NCBI GenBank assembly: GCA_913061185.1
Contig: CAJXTI010000003.1
Coordinates: forward strand, 1-64,000
Direction: 5' to 3'
Source of the DNA: an uncultured Oceanobacter sp.
GTDB lineage: Bacteria > Pseudomonadota > Gammaproteobacteria > Pseudomonadales > Oceanobacteraceae
Length of the DNA stretch: 64,000 nt
Position 1 is the first letter of the stretch; each line of letters opens with the position of its first letter. A program made the position numbers and the translations under genes. A model generated the notes under the pieces. The model was not told the origin of the DNA and did not search any database. It saw only the letters and a program-made list of their open reading frames with translations. Shown here piece by piece: positions 46,328 to 56,787 of the stretch.

Positions 46328-47387
46328 GGGTATGCTCTCCAGAATGCGACGGAACCAAGATCCGCGCCTGATATTCATCCGGCAGCTCTGCGGTCTGCAG
46401 CCGGGCAGATTCACCAAACAGGGTTTCCAGCCGGGCACGAATATTACGCTGGGCAATGCCGTTGCCTGGCGTGCTGGCACCGGGAAGGCGAGCATTCGCC
46501 ACCGCCAGCTCCCAGCCACCGGCGACGGCGGTCAGCGAAATACGGATCCAGCCGCCCCCCACCAATGGCTGCACACCATGGTAGACGGCGTTTTCCAGCA
46601 AAGGCTGGAGAATCAGTGCTGGCATGGTGATTTCTGGCAGTGGCTCTGGCAATTGCCATTCAACCTCCAGCCGCGACCCCAACCGGGTATGCTCGATGTC
46701 CAGATAGCGCTGGCCAAATTCAATCTCCTGCGCCAAGGTAGAGGGCTGGTCATCGGCTTTTAATACCACCCGGAACAACTGCGCCAGATCCAGCAGCATG
46801 TTTTCGGCTTTTTCCGGGTCGATCACAATCAATGCCGCCACAGTGTTCAGCGTGTTGAAAAAAAAGTGTGGCCGAATATTCGCCTGCAAGGCCGACAGCC
46901 GCGCCTTGAGTTCGGCCTGAGCCTGTATCCGCCACTGACTCTGGACGTAAAAATAACGTAACGCCAACGCCGTCACCAGCGCACTGACCAACGCATTACG
47001 GGCAATCCAGAGCCAATCAATACTCCGCAGGCTGGTCGGCCAGAGCCAGTCGGCCATCAAGCTGACACCCAGAGTCACCAGCTGCACCAGCAGCAGCGCC
47101 AGTACCGATACCAACAGCACGTTGACCTGCACCAGAACAAAACGTAACTGGCACAGAATCGCGACCGAGAGCAGCGCAACCCACTGCACAAACAGCGACA
47201 CCAGCCCGAATCGCTCCCAGGAAAACGCCGCCTGGGACGACTCCATCAGCGTCAGAATCGCCACCAGCCCTTCGCTGACCGCCAACAAAAACAGGATCGC
47301 TCGGGTGTTGCAGAGATCTGGCAGAAAAAAAGCATCCAGCAAACCGGGATCATGCTGACGACTGACAACGGCGGTAGTGTTCGGCAT
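46302..47387 (-). CDS. algZ: LytS/YehU-type sensor histidine kinase AlgZ
   Basis: This is the membrane sensor partner of AlgR (AlgZ/FimS). The 361-aa protein has about four membrane helices (residues 28-147) and then the His-kinase family segment LQANIRPHFFFNTLN with phospho-acceptor H174. An ATP-binding domain with LLENAVYHGVQPLVGGG (N box) and PGNGIAQRNIRARL follows. The ATG at 47387 fits family starts. A hairpin and a GTCAC-GA-GTGAC palindrome lie 43-97 bp upstream. It is divergent from argH, as in Pseudomonas. Confidence 0.92.
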   Translation of the reverse strand: MPNTTAVVSRQHDPGLLDAFFLPDLCNTRAILFLLAVSEGLVAILTLMESSQAAFSWERFGLVSLFVQWVALLSVAILCQLRFVLVQVNVLLVSVLALLLVQLVTLGVSLMADWLWPTSLRSIDWLWIARNALVSALVTALALRYFYVQSQWRIQAQAELKARLSALQANIRPHFFFNTLNTVAALIVIDPEKAENMLLDLAQLFRVVLKADDQPSTLAQEIEFGQRYLDIEHTRLGSRLEVEWQLPEPLPEITMPALILQPLLENAVYHGVQPLVGGGWIRISLTAVAGGWELAVANARLPGASTPGNGIAQRNIRARLETLFGESARLQTAELPDEYQARILVPSHSGEHTHELSHRSG

Positions 47388-47425
47388 AACGGACGCCTTT
47401 GGCCATGGAATGAGATAAACAGCTG

Positions 47426-47455
47426 GGAGCCTGTCGGACTTGGAGCACCGACAGG
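47426..47455. repeat. GGAGCCTGTCGG repeat with hairpin (copy 1)
   Basis: GGAGCCTGTCGGACTT (47426-47441) recurs with one change at 49026-49041. Here the CCTGTCGG part pairs with CCGACAGG ten bases on (47430-47455), forming an 8-bp stem in the algZ leader. Confidence 0.6.
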
Positions 47456-47472
47456 TCGCTAGTCTCGCTTTA

Positions 47473-47484
47473 GTCACGAGTGAC
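47473..47484. promoter_or_regulatory. short palindrome between algZ and argH
   Basis: GTCAC-GA-GTGAC is a perfect interrupted palindrome. Together with its left flank, CTTTAGTCAC (47468-47477) matches the operator-like palindrome at 20242. It may be an operator for algZ or argH. Confidence 0.35.
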
Positions 47485-47613
47485 GGCAAGTATCTGCTCC
47501 ACATTCCGGTTAAACCGTTGGCACGCCGCAGGTATACTCTGCCCCTTGAAATTTTATGTTGCCGCTGGCATCGCCAGCGGCCGACAACGTTTGTGTTTAT
47601 TTAAGGGGACCAC

Positions 47614-49026
47614 ATGACTGATCAATCCACCAATGCCTCGTGGGGCGGCCGTTTTGCCGAGCCAACCGATGCTTTTGTTGCCCGTTACACCGCGTCGGTG
47701 GACTTTGACCAGCGCATGTACCGTCAGGACATTCAGGGATCGGTTGCCCATGCCCGCATGCTGGCGCATGTCGGCGTGCTGACCAACGCCGAGCGCGACG
47801 ATATTATTCGCGGTCTGGAAGAAGTTCGGATCGAAATTGAACGCGGCAACTTCAACTGGTCGGTCGCACTGGAAGACGTTCATATGAACATCGAGGCCGC
47901 GCTGACCGCCAAAATCGGTATTACCGGCAAAAAACTGCACACCGGCCGCTCTCGTAATGATCAGGTCGCGACCGATATCCGCTTGTACCTGCGCGACGAA
48001 ATTGATCTCATCTGCTCCGAACTGACCCGCTTGCAGCAGGGCCTGATCGAACTGGCCAGCCGGGAAGCCGATACCATCATGCCCGGCTTCACCCACCTGC
48101 AAACGGCACAACCCGTCACCTTTGGTCACCATTTGCTGGCCTGGAATGCGATGCTGGAACGTGACTATGCGCGTCTGCAGGACTGCCGGAAACGCATGAA
48201 CCAGTTGCCACTCGGCGCTGCTGCCCTGGCGGGCACGACCTATCCGATTGATCGTTTTTACACTGCCGAACTACTGGGTTTTGATGCCCCTACCGAGAAC
48301 AGCCTGGATTCGGTCTCCGATCGCGATTTTGCCATCGAATTCAGCAGCGCTGCGGCCCTGATCATGATGCATATGTCGCGTTTTTCAGAAGAGCTGGTGC
48401 TGTGGGCTTCGGCGCAGTTCCGTTTTATCGATCTGCCGGATCGTTTCTGTACCGGTTCATCCATCATGCCGCAGAAAAAGAACCCGGACGTCCCCGAGTT
48501 GGTACGCGGCAAGACCGGTCGGGTTTATGGCCACTTGGTCAGCCTGCTGACACTGATGAAATCCCAGCCATTGGCCTACAACAAGGACAATCAGGAAGAC
48601 AAGGAGCCACTGTTTGATACCGTCGATACCCTGCGGGACAGCCTGCGGGCATTCGCCGATATGGCTCCCCATCTGCAAGCACGCCGGGACGATATGCGGG
48701 ATGCTGCCAAGCGCGGCTTCTCCACCGCCACCGACCTCGCTGACTACGTGGTGCGCAAGGGCATTCCCTTCCGCGATGCCCATGAAATTGTTGGCAAGGC
48801 TGTCGCTTATGGTCTGGCACAGGGCAAGGATCTCAGTGACATGACGCTGGAAGAGTTGCAGCAGTTCTCTGCTGAAATCAGTGCCGATGTGTTTGAAGTG
48901 CTGACGCTGGAAGGCTCAGTCGCCGCTCGTAACCACATTGGTGGCACCGCGCCAGACCAGGTACGTGCTGCGGCAATACGCGCCAACAGTGCACTGGCTG
49001 ACCGCGAGGAAAACCCCGCTCCCTAG
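47614..49026 (+). CDS. argH: argininosuccinate lyase
   Basis: ArgH cleaves argininosuccinate to arginine and fumarate, the last step of arginine synthesis. The 470-aa protein has [19 protein letters not shown] at the N-terminus, [13 protein letters not shown], the [13 protein letters not shown] segment with catalytic residues, and the superfamily signature [16 protein letters not shown]. The ATG at 47614 follows AAGGGGA. A TATACT -10-like hexamer stands at 47533 without a good -35. It is divergent from algZ. Confidence 0.97.
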   Translation: MTDQSTNASWGGRFAEPTDAFVARYTASVDFDQRMYRQDIQGSVAHARMLAHVGVLTNAERDDIIRGLEEVRIEIERGNFNWSVALEDVHMNIEAALTAKIGITGKKLHTGRSRNDQVATDIRLYLRDEIDLICSELTRLQQGLIELASREADTIMPGFTHLQTAQPVTFGHHLLAWNAMLERDYARLQDCRKRMNQLPLGAAALAGTTYPIDRFYTAELLGFDAPTENSLDSVSDRDFAIEFSSAAALIMMHMSRFSEELVLWASAQFRFIDLPDRFCTGSSIMPQKKNPDVPELVRGKTGRVYGHLVSLLTLMKSQPLAYNKDNQEDKEPLFDTVDTLRDSLRAFADMAPHLQARRDDMRDAAKRGFSTATDLADYVVRKGIPFRDAHEIVGKAVAYGLAQGKDLSDMTLEELQQFSAEISADVFEVLTLEGSVAARNHIGGTAPDQVRAAAIRANSALADREENPAP

Positions 49027-49041
49027 GAGCCTGTCGGGCTT
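49026..49041. repeat. GGAGCCTGTCGG repeat (copy 2)
   Basis: GGAGCCTGTCGGGCTT matches 47426-47441 at 15 of 16 bases. It begins on the last base of the argH stop codon, so the two copies flank argH in direct orientation. Confidence 0.6.
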
Positions 49042-49059
49042 AGGGCTGCTCTACTGCGG

Positions 49060-49083
49060 AAAAGCTGAATCTGGCTTTTTTTT
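49060..49083 (+). terminator. terminator after argH
   Basis: AAAAGC and GCTTTT form a 6-bp stem with an eight-base loop, running into eight T residues, 34 bp past the argH stop. Confidence 0.65.
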
Positions 49084-49113
49084 GAGCAAATTCTTGTTAA
49101 ATAGAACCCTGTG

Positions 49114-49142
49114 TTGGCGGGAATCCAGAGAATTCCCGCCAA
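49114..49142. other. 29-bp perfect hairpin downstream of argH
   Basis: Perfect 11-bp arms TTGGCGGGAAT and ATTCCCGCCAA flank a 7-base loop. There is no T-run, so it is more like a REP-type or mRNA-stabilising element, or part of a bidirectional terminator between argH and the convergent 82-aa gene. Confidence 0.6.
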
Positions 49143-49264
49143 TACAGATATCATGCAGCCACCCTGGCCTCTTCAGGCAGTGACCATTTTACAAGCAGTG
49201 ACTATTTTAAAAGTACCGCGCATCAAAAAGTACTGCTCGTCACAAGATACCGCACACTGTCTGT

Positions 49265-49513
49265 TTACAGCTGCTGCCGCTTTTTGAACCAGCCTTGTTG
49301 TCCTGCAATGGTGACAAAACGGAACACCAGCACCGCATGCATCACGCCGATCAACCCCGCCGGGGCATAATCATTGACGCTGAACATTTCCCATACCAGC
49401 GCCGGTAGTACCAGAATCGGAAACCAGGCAACATAGCGATAGAAGAAGTTTTCGAAACTGGAGATTGCCTGATTTTCCGTCGTTGTTATCTTGTTTTTAT
49501 TATCTTTTTTCAC
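49265..49513 (-). CDS. small membrane protein of unknown function, 82 aa
   Basis: I do not recognise a family. The 82-aa product has a Lys/Asn/Thr-rich N-terminus, two hydrophobic segments (about 29-44, WFPILVLPALVWEMF, and 51-71, APAGLIGVMHAVLVFRFV) and a basic tail (KKRQQL), so both ends are probably cytoplasmic. The ATG at 49513 follows AGAGG. It converges on argH. The 235 bp upstream, before the next gene, hold no other recognisable feature. Confidence 0.6.
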   Translation of the reverse strand: MKKDNKNKITTTENQAISSFENFFYRYVAWFPILVLPALVWEMFSVNDYAPAGLIGVMHAVLVFRFVTIAGQQGWFKKRQQL

Positions 49514-49748
49514 ATCAACCTCTGAAAAATATGCTCTGCGGCGCGGGATAACGCGGGATAAATATTCATGCCAGCAGCCTTGCCGTGGCCTGAACCGGCG
49601 TTACGCCGCCAGACCGGGGATAACCCTGACACGCTGCTAAGGGATCATATTGACCGACTGATTGCCACTCGCCCTTGGTCGTAGGGAGGCTTAACCTGAC
49701 CTTCGATTGACTGCTAGACTGATGATAATTGTTTGCCATGGAGCCGCT

Positions 49749-50711
49749 GTGCATTTTCTCCGCCTGTGCCTGTTCACACTCACATTAATCTCCCTGAATG
49801 GCTGTGATCAGCATGCTCCCTTACCCTTGATACGCATCGGCACCAACGTCTGGCCTGGCTACGAACCCTTCTACCTGGCCAGGCAAGACGGCTTGCTGGA
49901 CGCAGGGCAATTGCGTCTCATCGAACTGGCCAGTGCACCCGATGTGATGGATGCCATGAGGCAAGGGCAACTCGAAGCCGCTGCTTTGACGCTGGATGAG
50001 ATTCTGCTGCTCACCAGTGAGGGGCTGGATCTCACCGTGGTGCTGATCTGCGACCAATCCCTGGGAGCCGATGTGGTTCTGGCCAGGCCAGAGATTCACA
50101 GCGTCGCCGAGCTGGCAGGCCTGCGCATTGGCGTCGAAACCAGTGCCGTAGGTGCCTTGATGCTACAAGCCGCTCTGGAATCGGCAAAACTTGAGCTCAG
50201 CGATATCACCATCGTCAACCTGAGACAGAATGAATACCTCGACGCTCTGGCTGCCGGCCAGATAGATGCCGCCGTCACCTTTGCACCGTATTCTTTGCAG
50301 CTGCTTGCCGCAGGTGCTGTCCAGGTGTTTTCCAGTGCCGATATTCCCGGCCAGATTGTCGATGTCCTCGCCGTCAGAACCGAGTTGCTGGCAACCCGAC
50401 AAACCGCCTTACGCAGTCTGGTGAACGGTTTTTTGGTCTCAAAACAACGTATTGAACGCGGCGACCCGGATGCCCTTGCCATCATTAACCAACGACTCAA
50501 GTTACCAGCTGCTCACGTCAAAGAGGCCTATCAGGGCCTGACAATGCCCGACCGGGTAGAGAATCTGCGACTGCTATCCGGCCCTCGCTCCCGCCTGTCC
50601 CGCCACGCCAACGATCTCGTCAAGCTGATGCAGACCCATCACCTGCTGAAGTCTGGCACCCTCCCGGCCCTGCGCACCACCACAGCCCTGGTCGCGGAGA
50701 ACGGGCCGTGA
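49749..50711 (+). CDS. NMT1/SsuA-type periplasmic binding lipoprotein (orphan)
   Basis: This is a type II periplasmic binding protein of the NMT1/THI5/SsuA class, whose relatives bind sulfonates, nitrate or pyrimidine precursors. The 320-aa product has a signal peptide ending SLNGC, a slightly atypical lipobox. The mature part starts IRIGTNVWPGYEPFYLARQDGLL, and contains VMDAMRQGQLEAAALTLDEIL, LAGLRIGVETSAVGALML and LDALAAGQIDAAVTFAPYS, matching both lobes. The GTG at 49749 has GGAG five bases upstream. No permease or ATPase is nearby. Its stop overlaps (GTGA) the start of a membrane GGDEF/EAL protein, so it is more likely a sensory ligand receptor than a transporter subunit. Confidence 0.85.
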   Translation: MHFLRLCLFTLTLISLNGCDQHAPLPLIRIGTNVWPGYEPFYLARQDGLLDAGQLRLIELASAPDVMDAMRQGQLEAAALTLDEILLLTSEGLDLTVVLICDQSLGADVVLARPEIHSVAELAGLRIGVETSAVGALMLQAALESAKLELSDITIVNLRQNEYLDALAAGQIDAAVTFAPYSLQLLAAGAVQVFSSADIPGQIVDVLAVRTELLATRQTALRSLVNGFLVSKQRIERGDPDALAIINQRLKLPAAHVKEAYQGLTMPDRVENLRLLSGPRSRLSRHANDLVKLMQTHHLLKSGTLPALRTTTALVAENGP

Positions 50712-53149
50712 AACGTAGCGGATCCTACTCCATTCGCCTCATTCTGATGTCCTGGGCCGTACTGGCACTGGGCACGACAGCCATTGCAGTGGCCTACTTT
50801 CTTTTTGATGCGACCAACAGTCAGTTCCATGACAGCTGGAAAAACAAGATCGAATACGACCTTGGTGTACTGCAACAGCAGCTGCAACATTCACTGGCCG
50901 TAGAAAACACCGCCCTCGCAGACCGATCCGTCAGCTATATGGCCACTCATCGCTATATCACCCGTGTCGATGTGATTCAACATGGATTGATCCTGTTCTC
51001 CACTGATCGTGGTCGCATGGGCGCATCAGGGCAACTGCCAACCGTACTCCATAACAGTCGCCCATCGCCAGGCAATCAGCAACAAGCATTGCTACTGTCA
51101 GAACAGGGCAATATCTACACCGCCGCCTTGCCGATTTATTACCAGAGTGGTATTCGCCAGCAGTCCAGGGGGTTGCTGGTCGCCTGGTACAACGTTCGGC
51201 AGGAATATCACCATATGCTGATCGACCTGGCGCAAAAGCTGGCCCTGCTACTGGGCCTGATCCTGCTCTATAGCCTTGGCCTGAGCCAATTACTCAAACG
51301 TCAGGTGCTGGCACCGTTAACACGCTTGCAGGGCTTTACCCAAAGCTTGCGCCAGGGTGAACTCGGCCTGACCCTGGAACAATGCAGCAGCCGGGAATTT
51401 ACCGAGCTGGGCGATACCTTCAATCAACTCAGCCGCCACTTGCAGTTATCGATCGCCCAGATTGAGCGGCAAAACGCTGTCGACCGGGCCTTCTCTCGCA
51501 CCTTCCCCGATGTTGCCTTCCTGATTGACCGCGAGGGATACATTCGCGAACGCATCGGCAACCAGCACAGCAACGTGTCAGAGCTATCGCGTAATCTGAC
51601 CGGTCAACCGGCCTGGGGCTGGATCGAACACGGTCAGGCAGACAGTGTCCGGGCTTGCTGGCTACGTGCCATCAGTCAAGAGTCGGTAGTGATTGAGTCG
51701 CTGCAGCATCAGGATCGCTATCTCGAATCCCGCATGACTCCGTTTCGGCTTGAACGCAGCGATGGGCAGGGTGTCGACGGCGTTTTCTGGCTGATCCGCG
51801 ACGTGACTGAACTGCGCCTGAAACAGCAGGAGGTGGAATACCGCGCTCACTACGACACGCTGACCCGGCTCAGCAACCGGGAGATGGCGCTGGGTCGAGT
51901 CAGGGAGCACCTGTCAGCAGCGCGCAAATGCTCTCGCTTTGGTGCCCTGCTGTTTATCGATCTGGACCATTTCAAGAATATTAATGACTCTCTGGGTCAC
52001 CCTGTCGGCGACGCCATTTTGCAGCAGGCAGCGGAACGATTACGCCTCTGCGCCGGGCCACGAGATCTGTGCGCCCGGCTGGGAGGCGATGAATTCCTGC
52101 TGCTGCCCGACGAGCTTTACAGCGATGCCAATGAGGCTGTCGACCAGGCCACCAACTTCGCGAGTGCCTTGCTGGAACAATTCCGGCAACCATTTTTATA
52201 CAATCGACACAGCTTTCACTTATCGGCCAGTATAGGTATTTCGTTATTTCCTTTTGACCAGCATACCTCGTCAGACCTGATCCGACAGGCCGATACCGCC
52301 ATGTATTATGCCAAAGCCCATGGACGTAATGGCTGGAGCCTGTATAGCGAGCACATGCAACGGGAAACCCAAAGCAAACTCAGTCTGATCAATGATCTTC
52401 ACGATGCCATCAAGGCCAGAGCCTTCAGTCTGGCCTTTCAACCACAGCTTGACCATCTCGGGCGCATCATTGGCGCTGAGGTGCTGTGCCGGTGGCAGCA
52501 CCGGGGCAAGCCAGTGCCGCCCGACCTGTTTATCGCTGCTGCCGAAGAGGCCAACCTGATTGTGGAACTGGGTGACTGGGTGCTGTCAGCCAGCTGTCAG
52601 ACACTGGCCAGGCTGCGGCAGCAGCATTTACTCCCCCAGGGATTCGAACGCCTCGCCATCAATATCAGTCCGGTACAGTTCCTCAATGCCAACTTTTTTG
52701 ACCAATTGGTGTTCCATATCGAGGCATTTGATATCCCGCCAGGATTGGTGGAACTGGAAATCACCGAGGGGATTTTTGTCAATGACAAGCAGCTGGTCAA
52801 ATCACTGATTCAACGGCTGGTACACCACGGCTTTAATGTCTCGATGGATGATTTTGGCACTGGTTATTCCTCCCTCAGTTACCTCCAGAGCCTGCCGATC
52901 CAAACACTCAAGATTGATCGCAGCTTTGTCAGTAATATCAACAACTCCGCTGCCGATGCCAATATTGTTGACTACATTATCCAGCTGGGCCATAGCCTGT
53001 ATCTGGATATTGTCGCCGAAGGTGTGGAAACCGAGCAGCAACGGGAGTACCTTCTGTCCCATGGTTGCACCAAATTCCAGGGCTATCTGTTTAGCAAACC
53101 ACTGGATGAAACTGCCTTTATCGAGTACCTGACCCCCGATTCTTCATGA
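50708..53149 (+). CDS. membrane GGDEF/EAL c-di-GMP enzyme with HAMP and PAS
   Basis: This 813-aa inner-membrane signalling protein has TM1 (about 11-33), a periplasmic domain of about 140 residues, TM2 (about 175-197), HAMP (about 198-252), a PAS-like domain (about 260-370), GGDEF (about 378-545) and EAL (about 560-805). The cyclase motif is intact (GGDEF at 459-463), but the I-site Arg is replaced by Gly. The phosphodiesterase motif is EVL at 591-593 with DDFGTGYSS at 714, so both activities are possible. The GTG start overlaps the upstream binding-protein stop, and its TGA overlaps the ATG of the deacetylase gene. Input is probably the binding lipoprotein. Confidence 0.92.
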   Translation: MKRSGSYSIRLILMSWAVLALGTTAIAVAYFLFDATNSQFHDSWKNKIEYDLGVLQQQLQHSLAVENTALADRSVSYMATHRYITRVDVIQHGLILFSTDRGRMGASGQLPTVLHNSRPSPGNQQQALLLSEQGNIYTAALPIYYQSGIRQQSRGLLVAWYNVRQEYHHMLIDLAQKLALLLGLILLYSLGLSQLLKRQVLAPLTRLQGFTQSLRQGELGLTLEQCSSREFTELGDTFNQLSRHLQLSIAQIERQNAVDRAFSRTFPDVAFLIDREGYIRERIGNQHSNVSELSRNLTGQPAWGWIEHGQADSVRACWLRAISQESVVIESLQHQDRYLESRMTPFRLERSDGQGVDGVFWLIRDVTELRLKQQEVEYRAHYDTLTRLSNREMALGRVREHLSAARKCSRFGALLFIDLDHFKNINDSLGHPVGDAILQQAAERLRLCAGPRDLCARLGGDEFLLLPDELYSDANEAVDQATNFASALLEQFRQPFLYNRHSFHLSASIGISLFPFDQHTSSDLIRQADTAMYYAKAHGRNGWSLYSEHMQRETQSKLSLINDLHDAIKARAFSLAFQPQLDHLGRIIGAEVLCRWQHRGKPVPPDLFIAAAEEANLIVELGDWVLSASCQTLARLRQQHLLPQGFERLAINISPVQFLNANFFDQLVFHIEAFDIPPGLVELEITEGIFVNDKQLVKSLIQRLVHHGFNVSMDDFGTGYSSLSYLQSLPIQTLKIDRSFVSNINNSAADANIVDYIIQLGHSLYLDIVAEGVETEQQREYLLSHGCTKFQGYLFSKPLDETAFIEYLTPDSS

Positions 53150-54105
53150 AGCTGCCGCTGGTTTATCACTCCAACTACTCCTGTCCCTTCCCCGCAAACC
53201 ACCGCTTTGTGATGTCCAAGTTTGTGCGTTTGTACGAACACCTGTTGCAGCAGGGATATATCAGCGACAACCTCTACCAACCGGCCATGGCCTCCGTCGC
53301 CGACCTTGCGATTGCCCACAGTCCGATTTACCTGCAAGGGCTGTTAGACGATGCCATTGAGGCAAAAGCCTGGCGACGTCTGGGCTTACCCTGGAGCCAG
53401 GGGCTGATTGACCGCACCCTGACCGCACCCAATGGCACCCTGCTGGCAGCCCGGCTGGCACTCCAGCATGGCATCGCCAGCCATCTGGGCGGCGGCACTC
53501 ACCATGCGCATTATGATTTTGGCTCCGGTTTTTGCCTGGTCAACGACCTCGCCTATACCGCACTCACCTTATTGCGACGACGAGAAGTCAAACGGCTGCT
53601 TGTGTTTGATCTGGATGTGCATCAGGGCGATGGTACCGCCGCCATGCTGGCGCACGAACCCCGCGCCTTTACCTGTTCCATTCACTGCGAGAAAAATTTT
53701 CCATTCCGGAAAAGCCGCAGTGACCTCGATATTGGCCTTGATCAATACCTCGATAATGTTGCCTATCTTGCGATAGTTAGAGAAACATTCGAACGCCTGA
53801 TTCATGAACAACAGCCAGAGCTGGTGATTTACGATGCCGGTGTGGATGTGTGGGAAGGAGATGAGCTCGGCCACCTGAATGTAACCCTTGAGGGGATTCA
53901 GCAGCGTGATCGCTGGGTACTGGAATATTGCCAGCAACGAAGAATACCAGTAGTGACTGTGATTGGCGGAGGCTACGACAAAGATCATCAACGCCTGGCC
54001 GAACGCCATGCCAGCGTGGTGAAAACGGCTTACCAGGTATTTGAGCAAAATCAGTCGATACACGCTGTGCAAACAGACAAGTCAGAAACAAAACCAGACG
54101 CCTGA
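53146..54105 (+). CDS. histone deacetylase family (class IV-like) deacetylase
   Basis: This is a zinc-dependent deacetylase of the HDAC/acetylpolyamine amidohydrolase superfamily. The 319-aa single-domain protein has the active-site His pair in GGGTHHAHYDFGSGFC (115-130), zinc ligands D157 and H159 in DLDVHQGDGT, D234 in YDAGVD, and the transition-state tyrosine in GGGY (277). All catalytic residues are present. Sequence style resembles class IV (HDAC11-like) bacterial members. Substrates could be acetylated polyamines, other acetyl-amines or proteins. The ATG overlaps the upstream GGDEF/EAL stop (ATGA), so three genes form one coupled operon. The stop lies inside a terminator hairpin. Confidence 0.9.
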   Translation: MKLPLVYHSNYSCPFPANHRFVMSKFVRLYEHLLQQGYISDNLYQPAMASVADLAIAHSPIYLQGLLDDAIEAKAWRRLGLPWSQGLIDRTLTAPNGTLLAARLALQHGIASHLGGGTHHAHYDFGSGFCLVNDLAYTALTLLRRREVKRLLVFDLDVHQGDGTAAMLAHEPRAFTCSIHCEKNFPFRKSRSDLDIGLDQYLDNVAYLAIVRETFERLIHEQQPELVIYDAGVDVWEGDELGHLNVTLEGIQQRDRWVLEYCQQRRIPVVTVIGGGYDKDHQRLAERHASVVKTAYQVFEQNQSIHAVQTDKSETKPDA

Positions 54106-54116
54106 ACGTCTGGTTT
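54091..54116. terminator. bidirectional terminator, deacetylase and outer-membrane genes
   Basis: Perfect 10-bp arms AAACCAGACG/CGTCTGGTTT close on a six-base loop containing the deacetylase TGA. On the minus strand it is followed by TGTTT after the stem, serving the convergent outer-membrane gene. Confidence 0.75.
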
Positions 54117-54140
54117 CACAAATGGCGACAGCACGATTTC

Positions 54141-54722
54141 TCAGAACAACACGTGCACGGCGGCATCAATACCACTGTGGGTAGATTGGGTTTCGTAGGT
54201 ATTATAGCCATCCGTAGCATCCTGCCAGCTGATGGACTTGAATTTGTAGCCTAACTCAACGTCCAGATGTTCATGGAACTGCCAGATCACACCACCGCCA
54301 AAGTTGAATGCCAACCCGGAAAGATCGTCATTATCCGAAAAGTACTGAGCAGAATCCTCAAACGTGTAAGAACCCAAGCCCACCATCAGGTAAGGCTTGA
54401 TGCTTTCACCCCAGACGAAGTAGTAGTCAACGTCAAAACCGCTGTATGTTTCATCCTCATAGTTTTCATCGTATTCGACATCAATGGAGCCAATAGACAA
54501 CTCCAGACGATTGGCATAACTCCACTGATAGCCAAGACGTATTGAAGCGTTCGAATAGCTGTAGTCGTACGTCCTGGAGGACGACCCCTGTGTGTACTCT
54601 TCTTCGCCACTGCCTGCCAACCCGGCCATGCCGGCACCAATATAAAACTGGCCTGCCATCACAGACGAAGAAGACGCCACCATCAAAGGCAACAAGGATT
54701 TTGCAAATATTTTAGGCATCAT
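54141..54722 (-). CDS. outer-membrane beta-barrel protein
   Basis: This 193-aa protein has a Sec signal peptide (MMPKIFAKSLLPLMVASSSSVMA, cleavage near residue 23). Alternating aromatic/hydrophobic strands then form a small eight-stranded barrel of the OmpA-like/OmpW-like kind: FYIGAGMAGLAG, IRLGYQWSYANRLELSIGSI, KPYLMVGLGSYTFE, VIWQFHEHLDVELGYKFKSISW, and the terminal Phe of AAVHVLF. Acidic, Tyr-rich external loops are visible. The ATG at 54722 follows AGGAG. The exact family is not certain. Confidence 0.75.
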   Translation of the reverse strand: MMPKIFAKSLLPLMVASSSSVMAGQFYIGAGMAGLAGSGEEEYTQGSSSRTYDYSYSNASIRLGYQWSYANRLELSIGSIDVEYDENYEDETYSGFDVDYYFVWGESIKPYLMVGLGSYTFEDSAQYFSDNDDLSGLAFNFGGGVIWQFHEHLDVELGYKFKSISWQDATDGYNTYETQSTHSGIDAAVHVLF

Positions 54723-54823
54723 GACGCTCTCCTGAGCTTTGGGAAAATCACACGGTGCAAACAGGAAGAGGGGCAGCGGGAAGAAAAAAGGGGAACCCGA
54801 CATCCTGTCAGTCAATAATAAAA

Positions 54824-54847
54824 AGCCCTCGAATACTCGAGGGCTTA
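54824..54847 (-). terminator. terminator of the atp operon
   Basis: Perfect 10-bp arms AAGCCCTCGA/TCGAGGGCTT with a four-base loop are followed on the minus strand by TTTATTATT, about 20 bp past atpC. Confidence 0.92.
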
Positions 54848-54866
54848 AACGAAAAAAACGGGCAGC

Positions 54867-55295
54867 TTAATGCTTGCCCAGTTTCTCGCGAATTTGCTGA
54901 ATGGTACGCAGCTGGGCTGAGGCTTCAGCAAGCTGGGTCAGAGCACGAGAATAATCAAAGTCTGCACCCTGATTTTCCAACGCCTGCTCAGCGTGTTTCT
55001 TGGCTTCCAGAGCAGCAGCTTCGTCTATATCGTGCGCACGAACTGCCGTATCAGCCAATACAGTCACACTGTTTGGCTGAACTTCCAGATAACCACCAGA
55101 GACGTAAACAATCTCTTCGCTACCGCCTTGTTTGACGATACGAACCGGACCTGGCTTCAGCGGGGTCAGCAGCGCCGCATGGCCTGGCTCAACACCCAGA
55201 TCACCCAGCAAGCCTGCAGCGACGACGCGCTCGACCAGACCGGAGAAGAGATTCTCTTCGGCACTGACAATATCGCAATGTACAGTGATCGCCAT
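54867..55295 (-). CDS. atpC: ATP synthase epsilon subunit
   Basis: This is the epsilon subunit of the F1 central stalk, which regulates ATPase activity. The 142-aa length matches E. coli (139). It shows the N-terminal beta-sandwich ([33 protein letters not shown]) and a C-terminal helical pair. It is last in atpIBEFHAGDC and is followed by a strong terminator. ATG 55295 follows GAGG. Confidence 0.96.
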   Translation of the reverse strand: MAITVHCDIVSAEENLFSGLVERVVAAGLLGDLGVEPGHAALLTPLKPGPVRIVKQGGSEEIVYVSGGYLEVQPNSVTVLADTAVRAHDIDEAAALEAKKHAEQALENQGADFDYSRALTQLAEASAQLRTIQQIREKLGKH

Positions 55296-55353
55296 AAGGT
55301 ATTCCTCAGGTTGAGGAGGTAAAGCCGGAATAGCCCGGCCTTACCAGCCTGAA

Positions 55354-56760
<1,407 letters not shown>

Positions 56761-56787
56761 TTAACCTTAAAACCTTCGTTCCCCGGC

